Part shown: positions 24,884 to 34,385 of the stretch, piece after piece
Layout of the letters: each line of letters opens with the position of its first letter
Position numbering within the stretch: the stretch's first letter is position 1
Source of the DNA: an uncultured Pseudomonadota bacterium
Lineage (GTDB): Bacteria; Myxococcota_A; UBA796; JAFGLY01
Assembly: GCA_937912125.1 (NCBI GenBank)
Contig: CALDOK010000446.1
Span: 1 to 34,385, forward strand
Direction: 5' to 3'
Length of the DNA: 34,385 nt
The notes under the pieces: model-generated
What the model saw: only the letters and a program-made list of their open reading frames with translations
What the model was told of the DNA's origin: nothing
Databases searched by the model: none
Translations under genes and position numbers: made by a program

Positions 24884-26005
24884 TCAAGCCCGGCGACGGC
24901 GGAGGGCGGCCAGCCCCAGCAACCCGGCCATCAGCGCGCCCACTGGAGCATGCCCGCAGCCGCCGCAGCCACCGCAGCCCTCCTCCGGCTGGCCGGCGCC
25001 CGTGTCGGAGTCCTCGGGGCTGTCTGGCTGGGGGGAGTCGGGGGGCCGGCTGTCGGCGTCACCGTCGGCATCCGTGTCGGTGTCCGTGTCGCCGTCAGCG
25101 TCGGTGTCGGTGTCGGCCTGGCCTGTGTCACATGGGCCGCTGCCAGGCCCAGGAGCCAAGCAGGCCAGCTGCGCGATGCTCATCACCCCACCCTCGGTGA
25201 CGGCCACCATGCCACCGTCGAGGTCGAAGGCGATGGACTCACCCCGGGAGTCGCCCACCAGCTGGGGCGTGGCGGGCTGACCCCAGTGGGCCTCGGGCTC
25301 GCAGGGGTCGGTGCTCCACACGAAGGCCCAGGCGTAGGTGCGGATGACCAGCCGATCGCCGTCGGGGTCCCAGGCACCCCCAGTGACGGCGGTGTCCGGA
25401 GGCTCCGGCATCCACGCGTAGACCTCGGTCAGCTCCTGGGGCGCCTCGGTGGGCTCGTGGTGGAAGCGGAAGATGAAGCTGGTGTCGCTGTCGTGGTCCT
25501 TGGTGGCCAGGTAGATGCGCCCCGTGCGCGGATGCACGAAGAGCGCCTCGGAGTCCATGGCCACGCCCTCGGGGTAGAAGGCCGGGAAGGTGGCGATCAC
25601 CTCGGCCTGCGCCCCGGGGGCCGGCTCCTCGACCACGTAGACCGCGATGCTGTCCCGGGTGCGGCTGTTGTCGCCGATGTCGCCGATGTACAGGCAGTCG
25701 CCTGGTCGGTCTGGGCAGGGACCGGCGCTGAGGTCCTCCCAGTCCCTGAACTCGGCGCCCGCGACGGTGTGGGCCTCGACGAAGGTCCCGTCGAGCTCGA
25801 AGGCGTACAGCTCTGCGATGCCGCCTGCGTCGTTGTGGGTGAACCAGATCCCAGGGCGGGTGCGCGAGCGCGCCAGCCCCGAGGCCTCGTTCACCGAGGA
25901 GCCCTTCATTTCGCCCAGCAACGCCAGGGGCGCATACTCGTCACAGGTGAGCGCCGACGCCACGCCGACGAGGATGAGAGAGGGCATCAGCATAGGGTAG
26001 ATCAT
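24884..26005 (-). CDS. secreted beta-propeller-like protein with MYXO-CTERM tail (paralogue 2)
   Basis: 373 residues from ATG at 26005 (ATGs at 25993 and 25987 are also possible; none has a clear ribosome site). MIYPMLMPSLILVGVASALTC is a signal peptide. The body aligns along its length with the downstream paralogue: NEASGLARSRTRPGIWFTHND, LYAFELDG, DWEDLSAGPCP, CLYIGDIGDN, SEALFVHPRTGRIYLATKD, GAWDPDGDRLVIRTYAWAF. A low-complexity Asp/Thr linker follows, then a MYXO-CTERM-type tail GCGGCGGCGHAPVG, hydrophobic ALMAGLLGLAAL, RRRRA and stop, which is the normal short ending. It is divergent from the gene at 26086 with 80 bases between. The product is probably exported and anchored or released at the outer membrane by a myxosortase. 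Confidence 0.86.
   Translation of the reverse strand: MIYPMLMPSLILVGVASALTCDEYAPLALLGEMKGSSVNEASGLARSRTRPGIWFTHNDAGGIAELYAFELDGTFVEAHTVAGAEFRDWEDLSAGPCPDRPGDCLYIGDIGDNSRTRDSIAVYVVEEPAPGAQAEVIATFPAFYPEGVAMDSEALFVHPRTGRIYLATKDHDSDTSFIFRFHHEPTEAPQELTEVYAWMPEPPDTAVTGGAWDPDGDRLVIRTYAWAFVWSTDPCEPEAHWGQPATPQLVGDSRGESIAFDLDGGMVAVTEGGVMSIAQLACLAPGPGSGPCDTGQADTDTDADGDTDTDTDADGDADSRPPDSPQPDSPEDSDTGAGQPEEGCGGCGGCGHAPVGALMAGLLGLAALRRRRA
25051..25117 (-). repeat. Asp/Thr low-complexity tract in linker
   Basis: Near-repeats of TDTD and DADGD codons (GTC/GTCGGTGTC on the plus strand) in the linker of paralogue 2, before its C-terminal sorting tail. The paralogue downstream has a different, Gly/Asp linker at the same place. 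Confidence 0.6.
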
Positions 26006-26085
26006 ACCGCGGACACGGGGAAGCAGAGAGGGCGCTGGAATGCGCGGCTGATGGCTGCTACCATCGGAGCCTTCCGGAGGCACCC

Positions 26086-28206
<2,121 letters not shown>

Positions 28207-28247
28207 TTCGGGCAGTTTCCCAGGGATCACAGAATCATCTGGGGGAC

Positions 28248-28276
28248 TTGACACCCTCTCTGGCGGGACCTACATG
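28248..28276 (+). promoter_or_regulatory. sigma-70-like promoter of the 28300-30452 operon
   Basis: A perfect -35 TTGACA (28248-28253), a 17-base spacer and TACATG (28271-28276; 3 of 6). The start codon at 28300 is 24 bases further, with GGGAGG in between, so the leader would be very short. It is the best -35 in the window. Confidence 0.5.
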
Positions 28277-28299
28277 GCGCCCGCCACCCGGGAGGTCCC

Positions 28300-28761
28300 A
28301 TGACCGCTCTGCTCTTGGTCCCGCTTCTGGCTCTCACGCCTGCCCATGCCGACGCGTGCAAGCCCATCTCGGTCCAGCGCATCGCCTCCGCCCAGGCCCT
28401 GCTCGATCAGTCCCTCGAGGCCGAAGCCATCGACCGGGCCTCCATGGTCGAGCGCGCGCGCATCCTGCTGGAGCGCACGAGCCAAGACGACACCGGCTGC
28501 AAGACCGCCAAGTCCCTGCACAAGCAGGCTGGCAAGATGCTCGCTGCGGCCGAGCCCATCTCCGTGGCCGCATCCCTCGACGACGCGCTGATGCACGCCC
28601 TCGAGCGGGTCGAGGCCCTCGAGCTGGCCGCCGAGCCCGACCGGGGCGAGGTCGAGGTCGTGCGCTTCATGCTGGCGGCCCTCGGCTCCTACTACCCCGA
28701 CGACGAGCGTGTGGATGCGCTGGTGCGTCGCGTCATTGCCGTTCAGAGAGGTGAGAAGTGA
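28300..28761 (+). CDS. small secreted helical protein, unknown
   Basis: 153 residues from ATG at 28300 with GGGAGG 5-6 bases upstream. MTALLLVPLLALTPAHADAC is a signal peptide with a nearby Cys; a second Cys lies at about residue 67, so a disulfide is possible. The mature part is almost all amphipathic helix (RIASAQALLDQSLEAEAIDR, LDDALMHALERVEALELAAE, DERVDALVRRVIAVQRG), like a small helical-repeat protein. I recognise no family. It overlaps the next gene by four bases (GTGA), so the two products are made together, and it could be a partner, chaperone or inhibitor of that protein (inference). Confidence 0.78.
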   Translation: MTALLLVPLLALTPAHADACKPISVQRIASAQALLDQSLEAEAIDRASMVERARILLERTSQDDTGCKTAKSLHKQAGKMLAAAEPISVAASLDDALMHALERVEALELAAEPDRGEVEVVRFMLAALGSYYPDDERVDALVRRVIAVQRGEK

Positions 28762-30452
28762 ACCTGCTGCTGCCCCTGCTGCTCGCGGCCTCCGGTGCCC
28801 ACGCCCAGGACCCATGCAACCCACCTCCGGTGGGCCTGGAAGACCTGGCCTCCATCTTCTCTCTGCTCTACGAGTACACCGACACCGAGACCACCCCGGC
28901 CGATCCGGGCGGCTTCTGCCCCGACGACCTGGCCAAGCCCATCGACACCGATGACGCCGACGCCCGGGCCAAGCGTCTGGACGAAGGCGACCGCGAAGCC
29001 GCCGTCAGCCTGCTGGCCTACACCGCGGCGGTCACCGACTCCAGCCACGTCCAGGCCCTGGCCAACGCCGCGGCCCTGCTGGACTCCTTGCTGGGCTCCG
29101 CCATGGATGCCAGGGACGACTACGGGTACATCATCGACGCGCTGCTGCAGCTGGCCAACGACTCCGACGACCCCATGCTGCGCCGGCAGATCGCGCTCAA
29201 CCTGTGGCGCCGCGGCCTGGACGACAAGAACGCCAACGTCAAGGCCCTGATCGAGGAGTACCTGCCCCCCGCCCCCGACTACGGGCTGATCTTCCCCGAG
29301 GGTGCGACCGAGATCAACGCGGTGCTGCACTCCGGGGATGACGGCTTCAAGCACAGTGACTTCGAGTCCGTCTTCGAGCGCGCCGGGGCCGAGGTGAAGA
29401 AGGAGAGCAACGGCGACCTCACGGTGACCTACAAGGTCAAGCCCGACGACCCCGCCCTGCCCGAGATCACCTGGAACATCACCATCCGTGACGCCGGCTG
29501 GCCCCCCAAGGGCGTGCTCGAGGACTTCAACGACGACAGCGTCAACGTCGGCATGTACGGCAACCACAGCCAGCTGGGCACCAGCATCGACGACGCGCTG
29601 ATGCGCACCCCCGCCAACGCCGAGTCCACCGACCTGCACTGGATGGACGCCTGCAAGTCCAAGGTGTTCGCCTCACGGCTCACCCAGGCCTACCCCAAGG
29701 CCCACATCATCTACACCAAGAACTCCGAGTACTTCCACGACATGCCGCTGGCCTTCCAGCGCGGCCTGGTCGCCCTGACCAACCACTACGACTACGAGCA
29801 GATGGACCGCTACGCGGGCAGCGGCAGCCTGTACCAAGGCCACAACTACATCTACCCCCACGACGACGCCAAGCTCACCTACTTCGACCAGGACAACGAC
29901 GGCGTCCCCGACAGCGAGGACCGCATCTACGACGTGGACCCCGGGGTCGAGGGCGAGCTGGGCTCCCGCGCTGTACACATCGCCAACACCTACATGGGCT
30001 ACTCCGGCGCCTACGGCAAGTCCTCCGAGGACGACTACCGCCCCGACGGCATCTTCGACGGCCAGCCCGGCGGGCCGTACACCCAGATCACCGAGCGCAA
30101 GGACGCCTACGGCGACAAGAAGTTCTTCGTCAAGTTCAGCGACGAGGTGCTCTCCATGGACAAGTCCCAGCGCACCGCCAGCATCGCCGCCGAGATGGCG
30201 AAGCACTACGGCGTGGAGCACCGCTGGTCCGAGGAGAAGAACGAGGCGGGCGCCTTCCTGGTGGGTGCCGCGGTGTACGACGTCTGGTCCGGCTCCGGCT
30301 ACGACCAGTACAACGACACCTACCTGGGCGACGTCTCCATCTCCAAGTGGGACCTGGGCAAGCACCTGGACGACCACGACTTCGTCACCAGCGCCAAGCT
30401 GAACGACTTCGTCAAGTACGTGCGCGAGCAGCGCGAGGGCGGCGAGGAATAG
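28758..30452 (+). CDS. secreted protein with His/Cys pair like clan CD (caspase-type) peptidases
   Basis: 564 residues from GTG at 28758. MNLLLPLLLAASGAHAQ is a signal peptide. Residues about 25-170 are helical (HEAT-like, LLQLANDSDDPMLRRQIALN). A central alpha/beta domain follows: a strand ending VNVGMYGNHSQLG with His270, then LHWMDACKSKVF with Cys299, then a helix and strand YPKAHIIYTKNSEYFHDMP. His after one strand and D-A-C-x-S after the next is the layout of caspase/metacaspase-like folds, and it also recalls uncharacterised exported proteins with GHS and SC motifs. An EF-hand-like loop DQDNDGVPDSED follows at 377-388. Peptidase activity is an inference; Ser follows the Cys by one residue, as in DxCxS. 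It is coupled to the small upstream gene. Confidence 0.75.
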   Translation: MNLLLPLLLAASGAHAQDPCNPPPVGLEDLASIFSLLYEYTDTETTPADPGGFCPDDLAKPIDTDDADARAKRLDEGDREAAVSLLAYTAAVTDSSHVQALANAAALLDSLLGSAMDARDDYGYIIDALLQLANDSDDPMLRRQIALNLWRRGLDDKNANVKALIEEYLPPAPDYGLIFPEGATEINAVLHSGDDGFKHSDFESVFERAGAEVKKESNGDLTVTYKVKPDDPALPEITWNITIRDAGWPPKGVLEDFNDDSVNVGMYGNHSQLGTSIDDALMRTPANAESTDLHWMDACKSKVFASRLTQAYPKAHIIYTKNSEYFHDMPLAFQRGLVALTNHYDYEQMDRYAGSGSLYQGHNYIYPHDDAKLTYFDQDNDGVPDSEDRIYDVDPGVEGELGSRAVHIANTYMGYSGAYGKSSEDDYRPDGIFDGQPGGPYTQITERKDAYGDKKFFVKFSDEVLSMDKSQRTASIAAEMAKHYGVEHRWSEEKNEAGAFLVGAAVYDVWSGSGYDQYNDTYLGDVSISKWDLGKHLDDHDFVTSAKLNDFVKYVREQREGGEE

Positions 30453-30473
30453 CGCCCACCCGGGCGGCACACC

Positions 30474-30500
30474 GAAGGGCGGGCCACCAGCTCGCCCTTC
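30474..30500. terminator. bidirectional terminator hairpin between convergent genes
   Basis: GAAGGGCG (30474-30481) and CGCCCTTC (30493-30500) form an exact 8-pair stem with an 11-base loop, in the 60-base gap between two convergent stops. A short TTC follows on the plus side. Position and symmetry fit a shared terminator. Confidence 0.6.
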
Positions 30501-30512
30501 TTCGAACCAGGA

Positions 30513-31937
30513 TCAGAAGTTCACGACCCTGAACGGATTGAGCGGCCCCTCGGCGTAGTTGTGGCGCTCGAACGGCACATAGTTCTCGGTGTAGAAGAAG
30601 GCGCAGATCTCGTCGGCGAAGAAGCGGCCCCTGGGGGTGAGCTGCAGGATCTTGTCGTCTTCGTACAGCAGGCCGTGCTCGCGCAGCAAGGCGATGCGGC
30701 GGGGGAACAGATCGTTGATCTCACAGCCCGTCCGCAGCTTGTAGTACTTCTTGTGGATCTTCCAGTTCTTGAGCGGCAGGATCGCGTTCCAGCGCTGGTC
30801 TTCGTCGGCGCTGCGCACCAGCCCCCGGTTGATGGGGATGGCGCCGCGCTCCACCAGATCGTAGTACTCTGCGAAGCGCTGCGGGGTGATGCTGAAGCGG
30901 TCGCGCAGGCTCGAGAAGGTGGACAGGCCAAAGCCCAGCTGATCGTGGAGCTTGCAGCACTGGTCCGAGGCGTAGTGGGAGTACTGGCGGGGGTTCTTCG
31001 AGAACACCCGGGTGAGGGTCTCCTCGAAGCCGGCCTGGTTCAGCGCCAGGATGGAGGCCTGCTTCATGCTCATCTGCATATCGACCGGCAGGAACTCTTC
31101 GTCCTGCAGGCGGCGGCGCTTGGTGATCACACCGTCGAAGTCGCCATAGGGCACCACCTTGAGCCGGTAGAGCTGGATCTCCTCGGCGCCCGAGGCGATG
31201 GCCCGGTGCAGGGTGGCCATCCAGGTCTCGTAGCTCTGGCCCGGGTAGCCGAAGATGAACTCGATGCAGACGTCGTCGTAGCCGGCGGCGTGGCAGGCAT
31301 CGATGGCACGCTGCACGTCGTCGGCGCTGTGGCCGCGGTTCATGCGGTTGAGGATGCCGTCGTCGAAGGACTGGGCGCCGATGGTGAGGCGGGTGGAGCC
31401 GTAGTCGCGCATGATGCGCAGGCGCTCGGCTCCGTCGGGGCCGAGCAGATCACCGGGGTGCACGTCGTAGGCCAGCTGAGTGCATGGGCCCAGATCCACC
31501 CGCTTGGCGAAGTCGCTGTGCATCCGGGCGAACAACTCGGGGCTCAAGGAGGTGGGCGTGCCCCCCGCGATGAGCACCGAGCGGGCGCGGAAACGGTCGA
31601 GCCCCAGGGCCGCGAGCCAGTTGTCCATCTCCTTGGCGAGCATGTCCAGGTACTGCTCTTTGCGCAAGGGCGAGGCGTTGAGCCCCACTGGGTAGTGGCA
31701 GAACTCGCAGCGATGCTCGCAGAACGGGATGTGCAGGTAGATGGAGAACTTGTCGACGAAGGGGTTGTCGTAGCCCTGAAGCAGCTCGCCCGGCTCCATG
31801 CGGTCGTACATGGTGATGGGCGGGTAGTGGACCGACGGGAAGAAGTCACCATCGACGGTCACCAGTCCCAGCCCCTGCAGCTCGTGCAGATCGCGCACGC
31901 GCTCCTGGGCCAGCTCGAACAGCTCCTGGTCGTTCAT
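30513..31937 (-). CDS. radical SAM protein of the HemW/HemN (coproporphyrinogen oxidase-like) family
   Basis: 474 residues from ATG at 31937. The radical SAM cluster motif is C-x3-C-x2-C at Cys73, 77 and 80 (IPFCEHRCEFC), with a HemN-like YLHIPFC start. SAM-binding GGTPTSL follows at about 125-131, then LTIGAQSFDDGILNRMNRGH and FIFGYPGQSYETW, all typical of HemW/HemN. The C-terminal third (LPLKNWKIHKKYY, LFPRRIALLREHGLLYEDD, LTPRGRFFADEI) is the winged-helix HemN C-domain. About 60 residues precede the barrel, which is longer than ordinary HemW, and the protein exceeds the usual 380. It may be a HutW/ChuW-type or an uncharacterised HemN paralogue; heme handling or another porphyrin or methyl-transfer step is possible. 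Cytosolic; a single gene with a hairpin after it. Confidence 0.9.
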   Translation of the reverse strand: MNDQELFELAQERVRDLHELQGLGLVTVDGDFFPSVHYPPITMYDRMEPGELLQGYDNPFVDKFSIYLHIPFCEHRCEFCHYPVGLNASPLRKEQYLDMLAKEMDNWLAALGLDRFRARSVLIAGGTPTSLSPELFARMHSDFAKRVDLGPCTQLAYDVHPGDLLGPDGAERLRIMRDYGSTRLTIGAQSFDDGILNRMNRGHSADDVQRAIDACHAAGYDDVCIEFIFGYPGQSYETWMATLHRAIASGAEEIQLYRLKVVPYGDFDGVITKRRRLQDEEFLPVDMQMSMKQASILALNQAGFEETLTRVFSKNPRQYSHYASDQCCKLHDQLGFGLSTFSSLRDRFSITPQRFAEYYDLVERGAIPINRGLVRSADEDQRWNAILPLKNWKIHKKYYKLRTGCEINDLFPRRIALLREHGLLYEDDKILQLTPRGRFFADEICAFFYTENYVPFERHNYAEGPLNPFRVVNF

Positions 31938-32050
31938 GGCGATACCTGTCTCTCCTGCGAAGCCAAACGCCTATCGGGTCTGCACACCAAGGGCATGGTT
32001 CGTCCATGGAAAGGTTGGAGAGCGGTCCGCCAGTTCGCAGCGCGAGCGGA

Positions 32051-32953
32051 TCATCCGACACCTACAACGATGCAGATCACGCCCGCCACCGCCACCAGGG
32101 CCCCGACCACCGCGCGAGGGGTGATGCGCTCGTCCATGAAGATGCGCGCGAGGGGAAGGATGAACAGGGGCTCGGTGGACATGAGGATCGTGGCCACCGA
32201 CGCGTGGGTGTACTTGTAGCCCACCATCGTGAGCCAGAAACCGCCGAAGGTGACCACCAGCACTGCGAGCACGATGCGCCGCAGCAGGTGTGGATCCGCG
32301 AAGGGACGCAGCCAGCTGACCAGCTCGCCTCGCACCCACCCGAACATTCCCAGGCCCAGCATGCCGAAGGCGAAGCGCCAGAAGGTGCCCTGCAGGGCGG
32401 AGACGTCCTCGAGGCCCACCTTGGCCAGGATGAAGCCACTCGAGATGCACAGGGACGCGAGCAGGCCCCACCCGATGCCCTGGAGCTTGACCCGCGGGCC
32501 GGTCTTGTCCTGGACGGGCATCTGCTCGGACATCACCCAGGCGACGCCCCCGAGCACCAGGGGGATGCCTGCCAGCGCCAGCACACCCGGCCGCTCGCCC
32601 AGGAAGACCATGGCCATGAACACGGTCGCCACCTGGCCCACGGTGGCCAGCAGCAGGGTGAGGCGCGGATCGAGCCGCATCAGCGCCATGAAGAAGAACG
32701 TGTCGCCCAGCGCGATGCCCACAACGCCGGAGATGGCCAGGAAGAACACCGTCCGCGCGCTCATGGGGGTGACGCCCACCAGCAGCAGCGCGGCGCCCAG
32801 CAGCACCAGCCCCAGCAGCCCCTTGCCCAGGTTCATGCCCAGGGGGGAGGCCTCGTCGCCGATGCGGCGGAACAGGATCGAGCCCACGGCCCACGCTACC
32901 GCGGAGCCGAGCGCGGCGAGGCAACCCAGGACGTGGAAGGAGAGAACAGGCAA
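32051..32953 (-). CDS. EamA/DMT-superfamily transporter
   Basis: 300 residues in two EamA halves and about ten TM helices (LAALGSAVAWAVGSILFRR, LGLVLLGAALLLVGVTP, GVVGIALGDTFFFMALM, then the second half from GIGWGLLASLCISSGFILA). The motifs GDTFFFMALMRLDP and TEPLFILPLARIFMDERI are typical of the family: metabolite or drug efflux or uptake in the inner membrane, substrate not predictable. The start is TTG at 32953, one codon after the in-frame TGA of the GxxExxY gene; no ATG or GTG gives a full first helix. An AAGG lies about 7 bases upstream inside the previous gene. Confidence 0.9.
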   Translation of the reverse strand: MPVLSFHVLGCLAALGSAVAWAVGSILFRRIGDEASPLGMNLGKGLLGLVLLGAALLLVGVTPMSARTVFFLAISGVVGIALGDTFFFMALMRLDPRLTLLLATVGQVATVFMAMVFLGERPGVLALAGIPLVLGGVAWVMSEQMPVQDKTGPRVKLQGIGWGLLASLCISSGFILAKVGLEDVSALQGTFWRFAFGMLGLGMFGWVRGELVSWLRPFADPHLLRRIVLAVLVVTFGGFWLTMVGYKYTHASVATILMSTEPLFILPLARIFMDERITPRAVVGALVAVAGVICIVVGVG

Positions 32954-32956
32954 GGA

Positions 32957-33334
32957 TCAGCCTTGGTGATCGGGTACGGTCAACACATCCAGCTCCGGGC
33001 GCAGAAAGTCGAGGTACACCCCAGCCACGGGTCCGGGGAGCGCCAGCTGCCGCAGCACCCAGGCCTCGTTGCCCGGGTCCAGCCGGTGCAGGGCGCACAG
33101 GCGCACCACCAGGGCCTGGTCCACCAGCAGGTCGGCCACGAAGCCCAGGTCGATCTCCTCGTCGGCGCTGCACAGCTTGATCGGACGCTGCCGCTCGACG
33201 CAGGCGCCCAGGCGCTCGAGCTCGAGGACCAGGGCGGTCTCGTAGGCTTCCTCGCGGAGCCGATGGCCGAGCTCGGCGTGGAGCTCACGCGCCACAGCGA
33301 CGACGGTCTGGGGGGTGACGCGAGAGCCTTCCAT
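32957..33334 (-). CDS. GxxExxY-like protein (PDDEXK_3 type) with degenerate catalytic residues
   Basis: 125 residues from ATG at 33334. The pattern ELHAELGHRLREEAYETALVL (GxxExxY-type start with E28 and Y31), GACVERQRPI, FVADLLVDQALVV and WVLRQLAL matches the GxxExxY family, which has a PD-(D/E)xK nuclease-like core. In the active family the second strand reads V-E-L-K-A; here it is VVRLCA, with Arg78 and Cys80 where Glu and Lys are expected, while Asp68 is kept. It therefore is probably not a nuclease. It lies directly upstream of, and in frame with, the EamA transporter gene, and is cytosolic. The role of the family is poorly known. Confidence 0.8.
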   Translation of the reverse strand: MEGSRVTPQTVVAVARELHAELGHRLREEAYETALVLELERLGACVERQRPIKLCSADEEIDLGFVADLLVDQALVVRLCALHRLDPGNEAWVLRQLALPGPVAGVYLDFLRPELDVLTVPDHQG

Positions 33335-33380
33335 CCCGAAGTTCTATTCCGCGCAGGCGCTGCGCGCAGGCATCCGCCCT

Positions 33381-34316
33381 TCAGCCGCGCTCTTCCCGCC
33401 CAAAGGGCCGGCCCAGCGCCGCGGGAGCACCCAGCTTGTGCCGCCAGGGCCCGCGGCCCGCCACCACCAACACCACCAGCGTGAGCAGGTAGGGCAGCAT
33501 CTCGAGGACGTACATGTTCGTGTGGAAGCCGAAGGCCTGGATCCGGAACTGGACGGCGACCAGGCCCCCGAACAACCACGCCCCCAGAGCCAGTCGCCAG
33601 GGCGACCAGCCCGCAAAGATCACCATCGCCACCGCGATCCATCCCCGCCCCGCGGTCATGCCGTCGACCCAGGAGGGGGTGTCGGCCAGGGACAGGTAGG
33701 CTCCCCCCAGCCCCGCCAGCATGCCTCCGAAGACTGTGGCCAGCACCCGCACCCAGGCCACAGACAGGCCCGCGGCGTCGGCCAGGCGCGGGTTCTCCCC
33801 ACAGACCCCCAGCCCCAGGCCGGGCCGTGTGCGGGCCAGGAACAGAGCCACCAGCACCACCAGCGCCATGCTCAGGTAGACCAGCACATCGTGGCTGAAG
33901 AACACCGGGCCCAGCAGGGGCAGCCGGCTCAGGCCTGGAATGGGCGCGTCGGTGAAGGAAGGGGCGACAGCGCCCACGAAGCCACGTCCGAAGCTCGAGG
34001 CCAGGCCCGCACCCAGGATCACCAGGGCCAGGCCCGAGACCACCTGATCAACCCTGAGAAAGACCACCGGCAGCGCATGGAGCAGGGCGAACGCCCCGGT
34101 GGCCGCCACGGCGGCTGCCACGCCCACCCAGGCCGAGCCCGAAGCGCTCGAGGCCGCGAAGCCCGTCAGCGCCCCCACCAGCATCATGCCCTCGACCCCC
34201 AGGTTGAGCACGCCGGCTTTCTCAGCGACCAGTTCTCCCAGCCCCGCCAGCAGGATCGGCGTGCCGGAGCCCACCGCCGCGGCCCCGATCACCTCGGCCA
34301 CCTGGAGCCCGTTCAT
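33381..34316 (-). CDS. ABC transporter permease, nucleoside/simple-sugar (YufQ/BMP-dependent) type
   Basis: 311 residues from ATG at 34316. About nine TM helices; the conserved family elements are TPILLAGLGELVAEKAGVLNLGVEGMM near the N-terminus, VDQVVSGLALVILGAGL, and the GENPRLADAAGLSVAWVRV loop that contacts the ATPase, ending with GGMLAGLGGAYLSL and RGWIAVAMVIFAGWSPWRLALGA. This is the second permease of importers that take up nucleosides or similar solutes with a BMP/Med-type binding protein. Its ATG overlaps the stop of the preceding gene (ATGA), as expected for paired permeases. The binding protein and ATPase genes are not in the window. Confidence 0.92.
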   Translation of the reverse strand: MNGLQVAEVIGAAAVGSGTPILLAGLGELVAEKAGVLNLGVEGMMLVGALTGFAASSASGSAWVGVAAAVAATGAFALLHALPVVFLRVDQVVSGLALVILGAGLASSFGRGFVGAVAPSFTDAPIPGLSRLPLLGPVFFSHDVLVYLSMALVVLVALFLARTRPGLGLGVCGENPRLADAAGLSVAWVRVLATVFGGMLAGLGGAYLSLADTPSWVDGMTAGRGWIAVAMVIFAGWSPWRLALGAWLFGGLVAVQFRIQAFGFHTNMYVLEMLPYLLTLVVLVVAGRGPWRHKLGAPAALGRPFGREERG

Positions 34317-34385
34317 GCGCCCCCCCCTTCCCGCCGGACGACGCGGTACCGGGGGAGCCAGCCGCCCGCGAGCACCAGCAGCAGC
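34313..34385 (-). CDS. C-terminal end of a membrane protein, probably the partner ABC permease (partial)
   Basis: The frame read on the minus strand from the window edge ends LLLVLAGGWLPRYRVVRREG then GGA and TGA. It is the end of a TM helix followed by a basic tail. The stop overlaps the next permease start by four bases, so it is most likely the first permease of the same importer. Only 23 residues are visible. Confidence 0.6.
   Translation of the reverse strand, partial: LLLVLAGGWLPRYRVVRREGGGA

Overview
The window is about 34.4 kb of very GC-rich DNA, densely packed with genes on both strands. It carries MYXO-CTERM-type C-terminal sorting tails, MopE-like 'putative metal-binding' repeats, thrombospondin type 3 and FG-GAP repeats, and several Ser/Thr kinase signalling genes. 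This combination points to a member of the Myxococcota (Deltaproteobacteria in the older sense). A pyruvate:ferredoxin/flavodoxin oxidoreductase shows some capacity for low-potential (anaerobic or microaerobic) metabolism. I see no tRNA, rRNA, CRISPR array, transposase or phage gene.

Layout. (1) 1-5637: a signalling block with a truncated Ser/Thr kinase, a convergent PP2C phosphatase, and a large FHA-domain protein in the same operon as the phosphatase. (2) 5767-7622: a membrane-anchored alkaline-phosphatase/sulfatase-fold hydrolase with a Thr nucleophile and an unusual Cys in a metal-ligand position, overlapping by one base with a short soluble-pyrophosphatase-like gene. (3) 7628-12855: a lipoprotein with a GATase-like fold, then a two-gene operon for a secreted, probably outer-membrane protein and a lipoprotein with nine MopE-like repeats plus an FG-GAP propeller. 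(4) 12859-16170: a large transmembrane kinase-like protein whose DFG motif reads GFG (probable pseudokinase), with a 357-base noncoding region upstream holding three perfect dyads. (5) 16171-21694: nifJ, a small membrane protein and a dihydroorotate-dehydrogenase-like flavoprotein on one strand. (6) 21980-23868: a sulfite-oxidase-type molybdoenzyme and a DUF1571 protein. (7) 23795-28206: two tandem paralogous secreted beta-propeller proteins and a divergent third protein, all three ending in MYXO-CTERM-like tails. (8) 28300-30452: a two-gene operon for a small secreted helical protein and a secreted protein with a His/Cys pair arranged as in caspase-like (clan CD) proteins; this is the best candidate for an undescribed system. 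(9) 30513-34385: a HemW/HemN-like radical SAM protein, an EamA transporter, a degenerate GxxExxY protein, and the permeases of an ABC importer of the nucleoside/simple-sugar type, the last cut by the window end.

How they fit together. Kinase, phosphatase, FHA reader and pseudokinase form a plausible phospho-signalling set. Most genes from 7.6 to 13 kb and from 23 to 30.5 kb encode exported Ca/metal-binding-type surface proteins. The PFOR cluster and the molybdoenzyme are the clearest metabolic genes. All functions are read from motifs by eye and no database search was run.
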